NCBI RefSeq assembly: GCF_010686705.1
Contig: NZ_JAAGWY010000004.1
Span: 248,001 to 312,000, forward strand
Reading direction: 5' to 3'
Length of the DNA stretch: 64,000 bases
Source of the DNA: Leifsonia tongyongensis
Lineage (GTDB): Bacteria > Actinomycetota > Actinomycetes > Actinomycetales > Microbacteriaceae
In this document: piece after piece, positions 36,071 through 45,308 of the stretch
Layout of the letters: every line of letters starts with the position of its first letter
Position numbering within the stretch: the first letter of the stretch is position 1
The notes under the pieces: generated by a model
Told to the model about the DNA's origin: nothing
Seen by the model: only the letters and a program-made list of their open reading frames with translations
Database searches by the model: none
Translations under genes and position numbers: made by a program

Positions 36071-36703
36071 TCAGTCGTCCGGCGCAGCCTCGGCGCGACG
36101 ACGGGCGCGCAGCACCCGGTATCCCTTGCTCGTCGCTGCGCGCGTCACGGTCAGGCTCGACGCGAACGTCGTCTGCATCCAGCGATGCAGGGAATCCGAG
36201 CCCAGGTTGCGCTGCACCACGAGCCAGGCGTCGGAGCCGGGCTCCAGCCGCGGCATCCACTGCTCGAGAAGGTTGTGGAGTTCGTTCTTGCCGACGCGGA
36301 TCGGCGGGTTCGACCAGATCGTGGTGAATCGCACCGAATCGGGAACATCGCCGGGCAGTGCGGCGTTGATATTCGTCAGACCGAGTGTGCGCGCGTTGAG
36401 GCGCACCACATCCAGTGCCCGGTTGTTGACGTCGACGGCCCAGACCGTCGCATGAGGGGACTCGAGAGCCAGTGTGAGTGCAAGCGGCCCCCAGCCGCAG
36501 CCGAGGTCGAGAAGGTCGCCCCCGGGCGGAGCCGAGGGCACATGGTCGAGGAGCACACGCGTGCCCGTGTCGACGCGCTCCGGGCTGAAGATCCCGTTGG
36601 CCGTGGTCAGTTCGTACGTCTGACCGGCCAGCCGCACGGTGAACGGGCGGAGCCCCGGATCGCTCTCGGGCGCAGAGGTGAAGTAGTGATCGCCGCCGGC
36701 CAT
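36071..36703 (-). CDS. RsmC-like methyltransferase (MTS domain)
   Basis: A 210-aa SAM-dependent methyltransferase with motif I LLDLGCGWGPLAL, AVDVNNRAL, and the NPPI catalytic motif in WSNPPIRVGK. These are features of N2-guanine rRNA methyltransferases (RsmC/RlmG type). It lacks the N-terminal duplicated domain of E. coli RsmC. TACGTT (36710-36715) gives leaderless spacing. It diverges from hflX. Confidence 0.88.
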   Translation of the reverse strand: MAGGDHYFTSAPESDPGLRPFTVRLAGQTYELTTANGIFSPERVDTGTRVLLDHVPSAPPGGDLLDLGCGWGPLALTLALESPHATVWAVDVNNRALDVVRLNARTLGLTNINAALPGDVPDSVRFTTIWSNPPIRVGKNELHNLLEQWMPRLEPGSDAWLVVQRNLGSDSLHRWMQTTFASSLTVTRAATSKGYRVLRARRRAEAAPDD

Positions 36704-36709
36704 AGAGGA

Positions 36710-36715
36710 AACGTA
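36710..36715 (-). promoter_or_regulatory. -10 of the methyltransferase gene (leaderless type)
   Basis: TACGTT on the minus strand, 6 nt before the ATG. Confidence 0.45.
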
Positions 36716-36731
36716 CAGGACAGGAACGAAC

Positions 36732-36737
36732 TAGGGT
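36732..36737 (+). promoter_or_regulatory. -10 of hflX (leaderless type)
   Basis: TAGGGT, 8 nt before the ATG at 36746. Confidence 0.45.
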
Positions 36738-36745
36738 TAACCCAG

Positions 36746-38284
36746 ATGCAGGATACCGAATTGAACGAGCCGCTCAGCGGTGATGAAGCACGTGCCACCG
36801 ACGTCGATGTCGTGGCGCGTGTACTGGCGAACGCCGAGACGCACGCTGCGGGCGTGTCACTGTTCACGAGCGGCGCGCAGGCGCTGCAGCGGTCGGCCGT
36901 CGACGACACGTCGCACGATGGCGACCAGTTCGACCGTGAAGACCGTGCGGCGCTCCGTCGCGTCTCCGGCCTCTCGACCGAGCTCGAGGACGTCACCGAG
37001 GTCGAGTACCGGCAGCTGCGCCTCGAGAACGTGGTGCTCATCGGCGTGTACTCGCAGGGTTCTCTGCAGGACGCCGAGAACTCGATGCGCGAGCTGGCCG
37101 CGCTGGCGGAGACCGCGGGCGCTGTCGTGCTCGATGGGCTGCTGCAGCGACGACCGCATCCCGACCCCAGCACCTATTTCGGAAAGGGCAAAGCCCAGGA
37201 GCTCGCGGGGGCCGTTGCCGCGCTCGGAGCCGACACGGTGATCGCCGACACCGAGCTGGCACCCAGCCAGCGTCGTGCGCTCGAGGACGTCGTGCGTGTC
37301 AAGGTCATCGACCGCACCGCCGTCATCCTCGACATCTTCAGCCAGCACGCCAAGAGCCGCGAGGGCAAGGCGCAGGTCGAACTCGCGCAACTCGAGTACC
37401 TCCTCCCGCGACTGCGCGGCTGGGGTGAGTCGATGTCCCGCCAGGCCGGTGGACAGGTCGGCGGCGCCGGAGCGGGCATGGGTTCGCGTGGCCCCGGTGA
37501 GACGAAGATCGAACTCGACCGTCGGCGCATCCATTCACGCATGGCGAAGCTGCGCAAGCAGATCGCCGGGTTCAAGCCGGCACGTGAGGCCAAGCGCGCG
37601 AATCGTCGCCGCAACTCCGTGCCGTCCGTCGCGATCGCCGGCTACACGAACGCCGGCAAGTCCAGCCTGCTCAACCGGATCACGAAGGCGGGCGTGCTCG
37701 TCGAGAACGCGCTGTTCGCCACGCTCGACTCGACGGTGCGCAAGTCCATCACGGCCGACGGGCGCCTGTACACGCTGGCCGACACGGTCGGCTTCGTGCG
37801 CAACCTGCCCCATCAGCTCGTCGAGGCGTTCCGTTCGACGCTCGAAGAAGTGGCGGATTCCGATGTGATCGTCCACGTGGTCGATGCATCGCATCCGGAC
37901 CCTGCGAGCCAGCTCGCGACGGTGCGCGACGTGATCGGTGAAGTCGGCGCGCGCGACCTGCCCGAGATCGTCGTGTTCAACAAGGCCGACCTGGTCGGCG
38001 ACGACGAACGTCTGGTGCTCCGCGGGCTCGAGCCCGGGGCGATCTTCGCGTCGGCACGCACCGGCGAAGGCATCGACGACGTGCTGGCCGCGATCGCACG
38101 CCTGCTTCCCGACCCCTCGATCGAGCTGGAACTCGTCATCCCGTACGACCGCGGCGACCTGATCTCGGCCCTCCATGAGCGCGGACGGGTCGTGTCGACC
38201 GAGTACGTCGCCGACGGCACCAAGGTGACCGCACGCGTCCTGCCCGAGTACGAGGCCGTCTTCAGCGCGTTCGCTGTGGCCTGA
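36746..38284 (+). CDS. hflX: GTPase HflX
   Basis: A 512-aa ribosome-associated GTPase that splits stalled 70S ribosomes in stress. The N-terminal nucleotide-binding subdomain contains DPSTYFGKGKAQEL, the Gly-rich QAGGQVGGAGAGMGSRGPGE linker follows, and the G domain has G1 GYTNAGKSS near residue 300, G3 DTVGF and G4 NKAD. The actinobacterial N-terminal extension (about 1-90) is present. An earlier in-frame reading lacks HflX similarity. Confidence 0.95.
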   Translation: MQDTELNEPLSGDEARATDVDVVARVLANAETHAAGVSLFTSGAQALQRSAVDDTSHDGDQFDREDRAALRRVSGLSTELEDVTEVEYRQLRLENVVLIGVYSQGSLQDAENSMRELAALAETAGAVVLDGLLQRRPHPDPSTYFGKGKAQELAGAVAALGADTVIADTELAPSQRRALEDVVRVKVIDRTAVILDIFSQHAKSREGKAQVELAQLEYLLPRLRGWGESMSRQAGGQVGGAGAGMGSRGPGETKIELDRRRIHSRMAKLRKQIAGFKPAREAKRANRRRNSVPSVAIAGYTNAGKSSLLNRITKAGVLVENALFATLDSTVRKSITADGRLYTLADTVGFVRNLPHQLVEAFRSTLEEVADSDVIVHVVDASHPDPASQLATVRDVIGEVGARDLPEIVVFNKADLVGDDERLVLRGLEPGAIFASARTGEGIDDVLAAIARLLPDPSIELELVIPYDRGDLISALHERGRVVSTEYVADGTKVTARVLPEYEAVFSAFAVA

Positions 38285-38291
38285 GCACACC

Positions 38292-38313
38292 TGTGTCGTC
38301 ACATGACGACACA
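38292..38313. promoter_or_regulatory. 22-bp palindrome after hflX
   Basis: TGTGTCGTCA and TGACGACACA are perfect 10-bp arms around CA. The ATG of the upstream small ORF lies at its centre. It may be an hflX terminator, an operator for metF, or a hairpin masking the small ORF start. Confidence 0.5.
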
Positions 38314-38437
38314 CGCCTGTCGGCGACACCTCTCGCTTGCTAATCTGCCTATCAATCGTTGTTGCGCAGGAGAATCTGGGCGACATGGAGCGACAGCCGA
38401 GCCCGGCACCCGCCCGCGAAAGCCTTCGGGCTCATGA
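38303..38437 (+). CDS. Candidate Cys-Cys leader peptide upstream of metF-metE
   Basis: A 44-codon open frame starting at ATG 38303. It encodes ACRRHLSLANLPINRCC near the start (residues 5-21): an RRH-x-x-L segment followed ten residues after the His by two adjacent Cys codons (TGT TGC, 38360-38365). This matches the general pattern of short actinobacterial leader peptides upstream of sulfur genes, some of which are cysteine-responsive attenuators. Its stop lies at the base of a hairpin. No clear ribosome-binding site or -10 is seen before the ATG, and a TGNTAATCT-like -10 inside it (38338-38346) could start transcription downstream. Translation is unproven. Confidence 0.5.
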   Translation: MTTHACRRHLSLANLPINRCCAGESGRHGATAEPGTRPRKPSGS

Positions 38438-38478
38438 CCCTCCAGGGACGTGCGCGGCAAGCCTGCGGCCACCGTCCT
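38399..38478 (+). promoter_or_regulatory. Structured metF leader hairpins
   Basis: GAGCCCG/CGGGCTC (38399-38405 with 38427-38433) and GGGACG/CGTCCT (38445-38450 with 38473-38478) can form stems between the small ORF and metF. I compared the region with S-box and SAM-IV cores and did not find a convincing match. No T-run follows either stem. Confidence 0.4.
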
Positions 38479-38521
38479 GAGGATCCGGTCATCCCGATCA
38501 CACCTGGACGGAAGACATGCG

Positions 38522-39502
38522 ATGAGCGACCACGGATCCGCACCGGCACCCGCCGGCGACGCCCCGTGTGCCGGCGGCGTCCCCTTCTCCTTCGAGCTGT
38601 ACCCGCCGCGTAATGCGCGGGCAGCCGCCGCACTCCCTGCGACGATCGATCGCCTCGCGGCCGCGCATCCCGAGTTCATCTCGGTGACGTACGGCGCGAA
38701 CGGATCCTCGCGTACATCGTCTCTGGATGTGCTCCGCTACATCCTCGCGAACACCTCCGTGAGCCCGATGGCTCACCTCACCTGCGTGGGTTCGTCGCAC
38801 GCCGAGGCGAACCGACTCATCCGCGAGTTCCTCGACGCCGGGGTGCGCAGCTTCCTCGCCGTGCGGGGCGATCCGCCCGCCGACGCTGCGCCGGGCGACA
38901 GCGGGCTCGGCGACCTGAGGAGCGCCGGCGAGCTCGTGCAGCTGATCCACCGGGTGCAGGCGGAGCGCGTGCCGTACGAGGAACTGCTGGTTCCCGGTAT
39001 CCCGACCGCCCGCGAGGTGCGGACGGAACGCGAGCATGTGCGCATCGCCGTGGCGGCCTTCCCGAACGGGCATCCCACCTCGCGTTCGGCGAGCCAGGAC
39101 ATCGACACGCTTCTTGCGAAGCAGGCCGCCGGCGCGAATCTGGCCATCACCCAGCTCTTCTTCCACCCGGAGGACTACCTCGCGTTCGCACAGCGCGCCA
39201 AGGATGCGGGGGTCGAGTTCCCGATCCTCCCGGGGATCATGCCCGTGACCAGTCCTGCCCGGCTGCGGCGGATGCTCGAACTGAGCGGTGAGGACCTCCC
39301 GAGCGAGCTCGCGATCCAGCTCGAGATCGAGCCGACGGAGGAGGGGCAGCGCGAGATCGGGATCGCCTGGGCGAGCCGCGTCGTCGCACAGCTCGTTGCC
39401 GGGGGCGCCCCGGGCATCCACCTCTACACCTTCAACCAGCACGAGGCCGTTCTGGCCGTCCTCGAACGCACCGGACTTCTGCACAGCGCCAGCGCCACCT
39501 GA
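38522..39502 (+). CDS. metF: Methylenetetrahydrofolate reductase
   Basis: A 326-aa FAD-dependent TIM-barrel enzyme that makes 5-methyl-THF for methionine synthesis. FSFELYPPR at the start carries the conserved Glu, FLAVRGDPP is the flavin-binding loop, and NLAITQLFF the C-terminal signature. The ATG at 38522 is chosen at the start of homology, with GGAAG upstream. The next gene is metE, which uses the product, so the pair is a methionine operon behind a 237-bp leader. Confidence 0.93.
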   Translation: MSDHGSAPAPAGDAPCAGGVPFSFELYPPRNARAAAALPATIDRLAAAHPEFISVTYGANGSSRTSSLDVLRYILANTSVSPMAHLTCVGSSHAEANRLIREFLDAGVRSFLAVRGDPPADAAPGDSGLGDLRSAGELVQLIHRVQAERVPYEELLVPGIPTAREVRTEREHVRIAVAAFPNGHPTSRSASQDIDTLLAKQAAGANLAITQLFFHPEDYLAFAQRAKDAGVEFPILPGIMPVTSPARLRRMLELSGEDLPSELAIQLEIEPTEEGQREIGIAWASRVVAQLVAGGAPGIHLYTFNQHEAVLAVLERTGLLHSASAT

Positions 39503-39515
39503 AAGAGAGAACCGC

Positions 39516-41864
39516 ATGACCGACACCACTCGATCCGCCTTCCCGGTGGGAACCATCCTCGGCTACCCGCGCATCGGGCGCCGCCGCGAACTGAAGAAGG
39601 CCGTCGAGGCCTTCTGGGGCGGAACGATCACCGCCGACGAGCTCGAAGCGCAGGCCGCCGAACTCCGCGGTGTCACCCGCGAGCGCCTCGCGGGTCTCGG
39701 ACTCGGGCGTGACGACGCCTCCATCCCCGAGAGCTTCAGCTTCTACGACCAGGTGCTCGACGCGGCCGTGACCCTGGGCGCTCTGCCGTCGCGTTTCGCC
39801 GGGCTCGCGGATGCATCCGGTCACGTCGACCTGGCGGGCTACTTCACGATCGCTCGCGGCGAGGGGGAGCACGCGCCGCTCGAGATGACGAAGTGGTTCG
39901 ACTCCAACTATCACTACCTGGTGCCGGAGATCGGTCCGGAGACGTCGTTCCGTCTCGCTTCCGACCGCATCGTGGCCGAATTCGAGGAGGCTCGCGCCGC
40001 GGGGTTCGTGACCCGCCCGGTCATCGTCGGCCCGGTGACGTTCCTTCTCCTGAGCAAGCCGAGCGACGAAGCCCCTGAAGGCTTCCGCTCCCTGTCGCGT
40101 CTCGCTGACGTCCTCCCGGTCTACCAGGAGCTTCTCGCTCGTCTCGCCGCCGCCGGCGCACCGTGGGTGCAGCTGGATGAGCCCGCCCTCGTGAGCGAGA
40201 GCATCGAGGATCCGCGCTCCGAGGTTCTCGACGCCGTGCGTTCCGCCTACGCGGCCCTGGGCGGTGCGGCCGAGCGGCCTGCGATCTTCGTCGCTGCTCC
40301 CTACGGCAGCCTCGATGACGCGTTGCCCGTTCTCGCGGCCTCGCCGGTCGAGGCGATCGGGCTCGACCTGGTGCGTGGGACGGTCCCGTCGGGGCTCGAC
40401 GCAGCCACCGCATCCGCCCTCGCTGGCAAGACCGTCGTCGGCGGGGTCATCGACGGTCACAACATCTGGCGTGGAGACCTCGAAGCCGCGTTCGGCAAGC
40501 TGACCTCGCTTCTTGCGCTGTCGCCGGATGTCGCCGTCTCCACCTCGACGTCGCTCCTGCACGTTCCGCACGACGTCGACGACGAGCCGGCGCTGAGCGA
40601 TCAGCTGAAGTCGTGGCTGGCGTTCGCGGACCAGAAGATCGGGCAGGTCGCGACGCTCGCGGTCGGTCTGGTCGACGGTCACGAGGCGGTTCAGGATGCG
40701 CTGCGTGCCGCATCCGCCGCCCTCGCCGACCGCCAGGCCGCACCTGGTGTCCGTGACACGGCCGTCCGCGCCCGCACGGCCGCACTCACCGAGTCCGACT
40801 TCTCACGTGGCGACTACGGCGATCGTCTCGCGGCTCAGGAGGAGGCGCTCGGCCTGCCCTTCCTGCCGACGACCACCATCGGGTCGTTCCCGCAGACCGG
40901 CGACATCCGCCGTGCGCGCGCACAACTCGCGAAAGGCCTGATCAGCGAGGCCGAATATCTCGGCCTCATGCGCGATGAGATCAAGCGCGTCGTCGACCTG
41001 CAGGAAGAGATCGGCATCGATGTCATCGTGCACGGCGAACCCGAGCGCAACGACATGGTGCAGTACTTCGCCGAGAACCTCGACGGTTTCGCGGTCACGC
41101 AGAACGGATGGGTCCAGTCCTACGGCAGCCGGTGTACCCGCCCCTCGATCCTGTGGGGCGATGTCTCGCGGCCGAAGCCGATCACGGTCGACTGGTCCAC
41201 CTACACGCAGAGCCTCACCGAGAAGCCGGTCAAGGGGATGCTGACCGGTCCGGTGACGATCCTGGCGTGGTCGTTCGTCCGCGACGACCAGCCGCTCGGT
41301 GAGACCGCTCGCCAGGTCGCGCTCGCCCTCCGCGACGAGATCGGCGACCTGGAGGCATCCGGGATCCGCATCGTGCAGGTGGACGAGCCCGCGCTGCGCG
41401 AACTGCTTCCGCTGAAGCGTGCCGCGCACGCCGACTACCTCGACTGGTCCGTTGGGTCGTTCCGCCTCGCCACGGCCGGGGTGCGCGACGAGACCCAGAT
41501 CCACACCCACCTCTGCTACTCGGAGTTCGGCGTCGTCATCGACGCGATCCGCAACCTCGACGCCGATGTGACGAGCATCGAGGCCGCGCGGTCGCGGATG
41601 GAGGTCGTGCACGACATCCAGACCAGCGGCTTCGACCACGGAATCGGGCCGGGCGTCTACGACATCCATTCGCCTCGCGTGCCAAGTGTCGCCGAAGTGA
41701 CCGAGCTGCTGGAGACGGCGCTGGCCGCCATCCCGGGCCGACAGCTCTGGGTGAACCCCGACTGCGGGCTCAAGACCCGCGGCTACGACGAGACGGTGGC
41801 GTCGCTGAAGAACATTCTGGAGGCGACCCGGGTCGTCCGTGAGAAGGCGGGCGTGCCGGCGTAA
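39516..41864 (+). CDS. metE: Cobalamin-independent methionine synthase
   Basis: A 782-aa enzyme transferring the methyl group from 5-methyl-THF-triglutamate to homocysteine. Two TIM barrels are visible: the N-terminal one starts [21 protein letters not shown], the C-terminal catalytic barrel binds zinc through His665, Cys667 and Cys750 ([16 protein letters not shown]). It starts 13 bp after metF. Expression of this slow enzyme is usually tightly controlled, consistent with the leader ahead of metF. Confidence 0.97.
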   Translation: MTDTTRSAFPVGTILGYPRIGRRRELKKAVEAFWGGTITADELEAQAAELRGVTRERLAGLGLGRDDASIPESFSFYDQVLDAAVTLGALPSRFAGLADASGHVDLAGYFTIARGEGEHAPLEMTKWFDSNYHYLVPEIGPETSFRLASDRIVAEFEEARAAGFVTRPVIVGPVTFLLLSKPSDEAPEGFRSLSRLADVLPVYQELLARLAAAGAPWVQLDEPALVSESIEDPRSEVLDAVRSAYAALGGAAERPAIFVAAPYGSLDDALPVLAASPVEAIGLDLVRGTVPSGLDAATASALAGKTVVGGVIDGHNIWRGDLEAAFGKLTSLLALSPDVAVSTSTSLLHVPHDVDDEPALSDQLKSWLAFADQKIGQVATLAVGLVDGHEAVQDALRAASAALADRQAAPGVRDTAVRARTAALTESDFSRGDYGDRLAAQEEALGLPFLPTTTIGSFPQTGDIRRARAQLAKGLISEAEYLGLMRDEIKRVVDLQEEIGIDVIVHGEPERNDMVQYFAENLDGFAVTQNGWVQSYGSRCTRPSILWGDVSRPKPITVDWSTYTQSLTEKPVKGMLTGPVTILAWSFVRDDQPLGETARQVALALRDEIGDLEASGIRIVQVDEPALRELLPLKRAAHADYLDWSVGSFRLATAGVRDETQIHTHLCYSEFGVVIDAIRNLDADVTSIEAARSRMEVVHDIQTSGFDHGIGPGVYDIHSPRVPSVAEVTELLETALAAIPGRQLWVNPDCGLKTRGYDETVASLKNILEATRVVREKAGVPA

Positions 41865-41900
41865 CCCGCCGGTCGCCCGCCGGGTGACAGGATGGGCACC

Positions 41901-42251
41901 ATGGTCGAGATCTCCGACGATGAGTTCGAACGCATCGTCACCGAAGAGTACGACGCCATCCCCGACGACTGGTTCGGGCAGCTGGACAATGTCGCCATCC
42001 TCATCGACAACCAGCCGAGCGGACAGTATCCGCGCCTCTACGGGCTCTATACGGGGCATCCGCTGACCCGGCGCGGCGTGTACGGCTACGGTGAACTGCC
42101 CGATCGCATCACCCTGTTCAAGAACAACATCCAGGAGCGGAGCGCCGACGTCGACGAGCTCCGGCGCCGGGTGCGGGTGACGCTCATCCATGAGATCGGC
42201 CACTACTTCGGGCTCTCCGACGAGCGCCTCCGCGAGCTCGGCTGGGCGTAG
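41901..42251 (+). CDS. Small metallopeptidase-like protein (HExxH)
   Basis: A 116-aa protein of the actinobacterial minimal-metallopeptidase family. The zinc motif HEIGH is at 97-101 with a downstream GLSD. The ATG at 41901 is preferred; an ATG three codons upstream is in frame. Homologues of similar size are common in actinobacteria, but a substrate is not known. It stands alone after metE. Confidence 0.85.
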   Translation: MVEISDDEFERIVTEEYDAIPDDWFGQLDNVAILIDNQPSGQYPRLYGLYTGHPLTRRGVYGYGELPDRITLFKNNIQERSADVDELRRRVRVTLIHEIGHYFGLSDERLRELGWA

Positions 42252-42340
42252 GCCGCGCGACCGCGAAATACTCCCGCTGCGGTACATCGCGTGACCCGGG
42301 GGCTGACGAGGCGTCGTGTCGATCGGGGCACGATCGAGGC

Positions 42341-43282
42341 ATGAACGAATTCCCCTCCGCCCCTCCGGACTCCGCGCCCTCGCCGGACGGGGCGGCCATC
42401 CGCCTGGTGGGCGTTTCCAAGAGCTACGGCGGCGTCGAGGCGATCCGGTCGCTGGACCTCGACCTCGCGCGCGGCGAATCGGTAGCACTCCTCGGCCCCA
42501 ACGGCGCAGGCAAGAGCACGACGATCGGGATGATGGTCGGTCTCGTGACGGCAGACCGAGGCCGCGTGCAGGTCGCCGGCACATCGCCGCGGACTGCGGT
42601 AGCACGCGGCGCCATCGCCGCGATGCTTCAGGACACCGGATTCATGGGGGGAGTCACCGTGGCCGAACTCGTCGGCTTCGCGGCGAGTATCTACCCCCGC
42701 TCTCTCGCCGTCGGCCGTGCGATCGACCTCGCCGGTCTGATCGGTCTCGAGCGTCGCCGCGTCGACCGGCTCTCCGGCGGCCAGGCGCAGCGCCTCCGCT
42801 TCGCGATCGCCGTGGTGGCCGATCCCGAGATCCTCATCCTCGACGAGCCCACCCGGGCGCTCGACGTGCAGGCGCGCGCCGAATTCTGGGAGGCGATGCG
42901 CGCGTTCGCCGCCACGGGGCGAACGCTCGTCTTCGCGACCCACTACCTCGACGAGGTCGACGGGAACGCATCCAGGGTCGTCGTGCTCGCCAACGGCTCG
43001 ATCGTCGGCGACGGGCGGCCCGACGAGATCCGGAGGCGCACGGGCACGACGATGGTCCGCGTCAGCGTGGCCGACACGGGCTTCGATTCGCAGCGCCGGC
43101 TGGAGGAGCTCGCCGGCGTCGCGGAGATCGCGCGCAGCGGCGAGCGTTTCTCCCTCCGCACGACGGACGCGGACGCGACCGTGCGCGAACTGGCCCTGTC
43201 CGGCCTGTCGTGGCGTGCCCTCGAAGTGGCGCCGCCCAGCCTCGACGAATCGTTCCTCACCCTCACCCAGGAGGCGTCATGA
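42341..43282 (+). CDS. ABC transporter ATP-binding protein (drug/lantibiotic-export type)
   Basis: A 313-aa ATPase. Walker A GPNGAGKST is at 52-60, the signature LSGGQAQRL near 144-152, Walker B and D-loop LILDEPTRALD. The extra C-terminal domain is typical of the DrrA/CcmA/YhaQ-type exporters. It overlaps the permease start (ATGA) and is followed by a two-component system, so the four genes form one operon. The substrate is unknown; antimicrobial or envelope stress is likely. Confidence 0.92.
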   Translation: MNEFPSAPPDSAPSPDGAAIRLVGVSKSYGGVEAIRSLDLDLARGESVALLGPNGAGKSTTIGMMVGLVTADRGRVQVAGTSPRTAVARGAIAAMLQDTGFMGGVTVAELVGFAASIYPRSLAVGRAIDLAGLIGLERRRVDRLSGGQAQRLRFAIAVVADPEILILDEPTRALDVQARAEFWEAMRAFAATGRTLVFATHYLDEVDGNASRVVVLANGSIVGDGRPDEIRRRTGTTMVRVSVADTGFDSQRRLEELAGVAEIARSGERFSLRTTDADATVRELALSGLSWRALEVAPPSLDESFLTLTQEAS

Positions 43283-44091
43283 CTCTCTCGCTTCTCCGTC
43301 TCGAGACGGTGCGCATGCTGCGCGACCCCAAGTACCTCGCGCTCGCGGTCGCCGCTCCTATCGGCTTCTACCTTCTCTTCGCCACGCTCTTCGGCGGTGG
43401 CCCGACGCCACCAGGCGAGCTTCCGGGAACGATCGAGATCATGGTCGCGATGGCGGCCTACGGAGCGATCTGGGCTGTGCTCTCCACCACCGGGCCGAGG
43501 ATCGCCGAGGAGCGCCAGACGGAATGGCTGCAGCAGCTGCGCTCGATGCCGATCTCTGCGGGCACGGTGCTCGGCTCGAAGGTGGTCGCCAGCGTGCTCA
43601 CGGCGCTGCCGGCGATCGTCCTCGTCTGCCTGACGGCGGCACTGGCGAAGGGAGTCACCCTGACCGCCGGGCAATGGATTGCCCTTGTCATTGCCCTCTG
43701 GCTCGGGAGCACGACCTTCGCAGCCCTGGGCATCGCGATCGGCTTCCTCGTCGGCTCCGACGTCGCCTACCCGCTGAGCTACGGGCTCTACATGGCGATG
43801 TCGGCGCTCGGCGGCCTCTGGGTTCCACCGGCCATCCTGCCCACCGGCCTCAGCGACGTCGCATTGTGGATGCCGACCTACCGGCTGGCGACGCTCGGCT
43901 GGGAGATCGCGGGCGGGAAGCTGCCCGATCTCACGAGCATTGCGATCCTGGTCGCGTGGACGGCCGGGCTGGCCGGGGTGGCGTTCCTCGCCTATCGCCG
44001 TCCCCGCATCCGTCGCCACCGCATCCGTCGCCCACGTGCGTCGCAAACCCCCGTCGTCGTCGTGCCCGCCCCCGATAGGCTTGCACGGTGA
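43279..44091 (+). CDS. ABC-2-type transporter permease
   Basis: A 270-aa membrane protein with six predicted membrane segments (about 19-36, 54-74, 100-125, 133-158, 164-184, 212-235), the ABC-2 topology. An Arg/His-rich cytoplasmic tail after 235 is encoded by a short DNA repeat (CGCATCCGTCGCC-like). It is coupled to the ATPase by ATGA and to the kinase by GTGA. Confidence 0.9.
   Translation: MTLSLLRLETVRMLRDPKYLALAVAAPIGFYLLFATLFGGGPTPPGELPGTIEIMVAMAAYGAIWAVLSTTGPRIAEERQTEWLQQLRSMPISAGTVLGSKVVASVLTALPAIVLVCLTAALAKGVTLTAGQWIALVIALWLGSTTFAALGIAIGFLVGSDVAYPLSYGLYMAMSALGGLWVPPAILPTGLSDVALWMPTYRLATLGWEIAGGKLPDLTSIAILVAWTAGLAGVAFLAYRRPRIRRHRIRRPRASQTPVVVVPAPDRLAR
44076..44081 (+). promoter_or_regulatory. 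-10 of the sensor kinase gene (leaderless type)
   Basis: TAGGCT, inside the permease end and 6 nt before the GTG at 44088. It would let the kinase-regulator pair be made without the transporter. Confidence 0.45.
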
Positions 44092-45308
44092 CGAGCCCGG
44101 CCGCGGCGTCCGCCAGCCCCCATCGCATCACCGCGTTCCAGGTCGACGTGCTGATCGCGCTGGTCGTGCTCGCCGTCGTCGTGGTCGGGATCTACGCCGA
44201 GCTCGCCGCAGCGCCGCCCGCGGAGTACCCGGCGATCGTCGCCTTCCCCGCCGGTGCCTACCTCCTCGGCCTCGTGGCGACGGCGCCGCTCGTCGTCCGT
44301 CGGCGTCACCCGGTCGCGATCTCGTTCGTGGTCATCGCTGCGATCGCGGTCTACCATTTCGCCGGGTACCCTGGCGCATCTCCTGCGCTCGTCCTCTTCG
44401 TGACGTCGTATTCGATCGGCGCCTTCGGGCGCTCGACCTGGCGTTCGATCCTCGAGGCTCTGGGCTTCATCGTCGCGTGGCTGATCATTCCGTCGCTGCC
44501 GCCGCATCCGGTCGAATGGTTCTCGTTCGCCGTCACGGGGCCCGCTCTGGGCATGGCGTGCATGGTAGCGCTCGGCGCGACGGCCGCAGAGGTCAGGCGG
44601 AACAACGCGCTGAGCGTCGCGGCCGCCGCGAGCCGGGCAGAGGCACGGATGCGCGAGGAGCTGGCCGACGAGCGGCTCGGCATGGCACGGGAACTCCACG
44701 ACGTGCTCGCGCACACGATCTCGGTCATCTCGGTGCAGGCCGGTGTCGCGCTCGACGCGCTCGACGACCGGCCGGATGCGGCCCGTGCGGCGATGCTGAC
44801 GGTGCGCGGCCTGTCACGACAGGCGATCCCAGAGCTGAGGCGAACCCTGGAACTGCTCCGGCGCGATCCGTCCCTCGGCGATGAGACCGCGCCCCAGCCC
44901 GGACTCGCCGAACTCCCCGACCTGCTGGCCGGGATCGAGGCGTCAGGGCTGGTGGTCGAGACGCGCATCTCGACCGAGGGAGCCGTTCTCAGCCCGTTCG
45001 TCGAACTCACCGCCTACCGCATCGTCCAGGAGGCGGTGACGAACGTGGTGCGGCATGCAGAGGCGACCACCGTCCGTGTCGACGTGGAGGCCGACCTCGA
45101 CGCGCGGGCGCTGCTGGTGACGGTCGAGGACGACGGCCGGGGTGCGCAGATCGACGATGCCGGGCACGGGCACGGGCACGGTCACGGTCTCGGGCTGCTG
45201 GGGATGCGCGAGCGGGCAGCGTCACTCGGCGGAACGCTCGAAACCGGCCGATCATCGTCCGGCGGCTTTCTCGTGACGGCCGCGCTGCCGATCGGGGAGC
45301 CGGCGTGA
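44088..45308 (+). CDS. NarL-type sensor histidine kinase
   Basis: A 406-aa kinase. Four to five N-terminal membrane segments (about 18-165) with short loops suggest membrane-embedded sensing. A HisKA_3 dimer helix carries phospho-acceptor His204 (ARELHDVLAHTISVISVQAG), and an HATPase domain follows. The ATP-lid glycine loop is odd: Gly-His repeated four times (about 359-366) before GLGLLGMRER. The GTG overlaps the permease stop. Confidence 0.92.
   Translation: MTSPAAASASPHRITAFQVDVLIALVVLAVVVVGIYAELAAAPPAEYPAIVAFPAGAYLLGLVATAPLVVRRRHPVAISFVVIAAIAVYHFAGYPGASPALVLFVTSYSIGAFGRSTWRSILEALGFIVAWLIIPSLPPHPVEWFSFAVTGPALGMACMVALGATAAEVRRNNALSVAAAASRAEARMREELADERLGMARELHDVLAHTISVISVQAGVALDALDDRPDAARAAMLTVRGLSRQAIPELRRTLELLRRDPSLGDETAPQPGLAELPDLLAGIEASGLVVETRISTEGAVLSPFVELTAYRIVQEAVTNVVRHAEATTVRVDVEADLDARALLVTVEDDGRGAQIDDAGHGHGHGHGLGLLGMRERAASLGGTLETGRSSSGGFLVTAALPIGEPA

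Noticed and set aside
36185-36745. N-terminal extension of HflX by 187 codons
   Set aside because: This is antisense to the RsmC-like gene and does not resemble HflX; homology begins after ATG 36746.
38391-38480. Second small frame starting ATG 38386 in the metF leader
   Set aside because: A 31-codon Pro/Ser/Ala-rich frame with a poorly spaced AGGAG and no recognisable pattern.
38341-38521. SAM riboswitch (S-box or SAM-IV) in the metF leader
   Set aside because: GGAGCGACAGCC and CCCGGCACCC only vaguely resemble the SAM-IV core; pairing and spacing do not fit.
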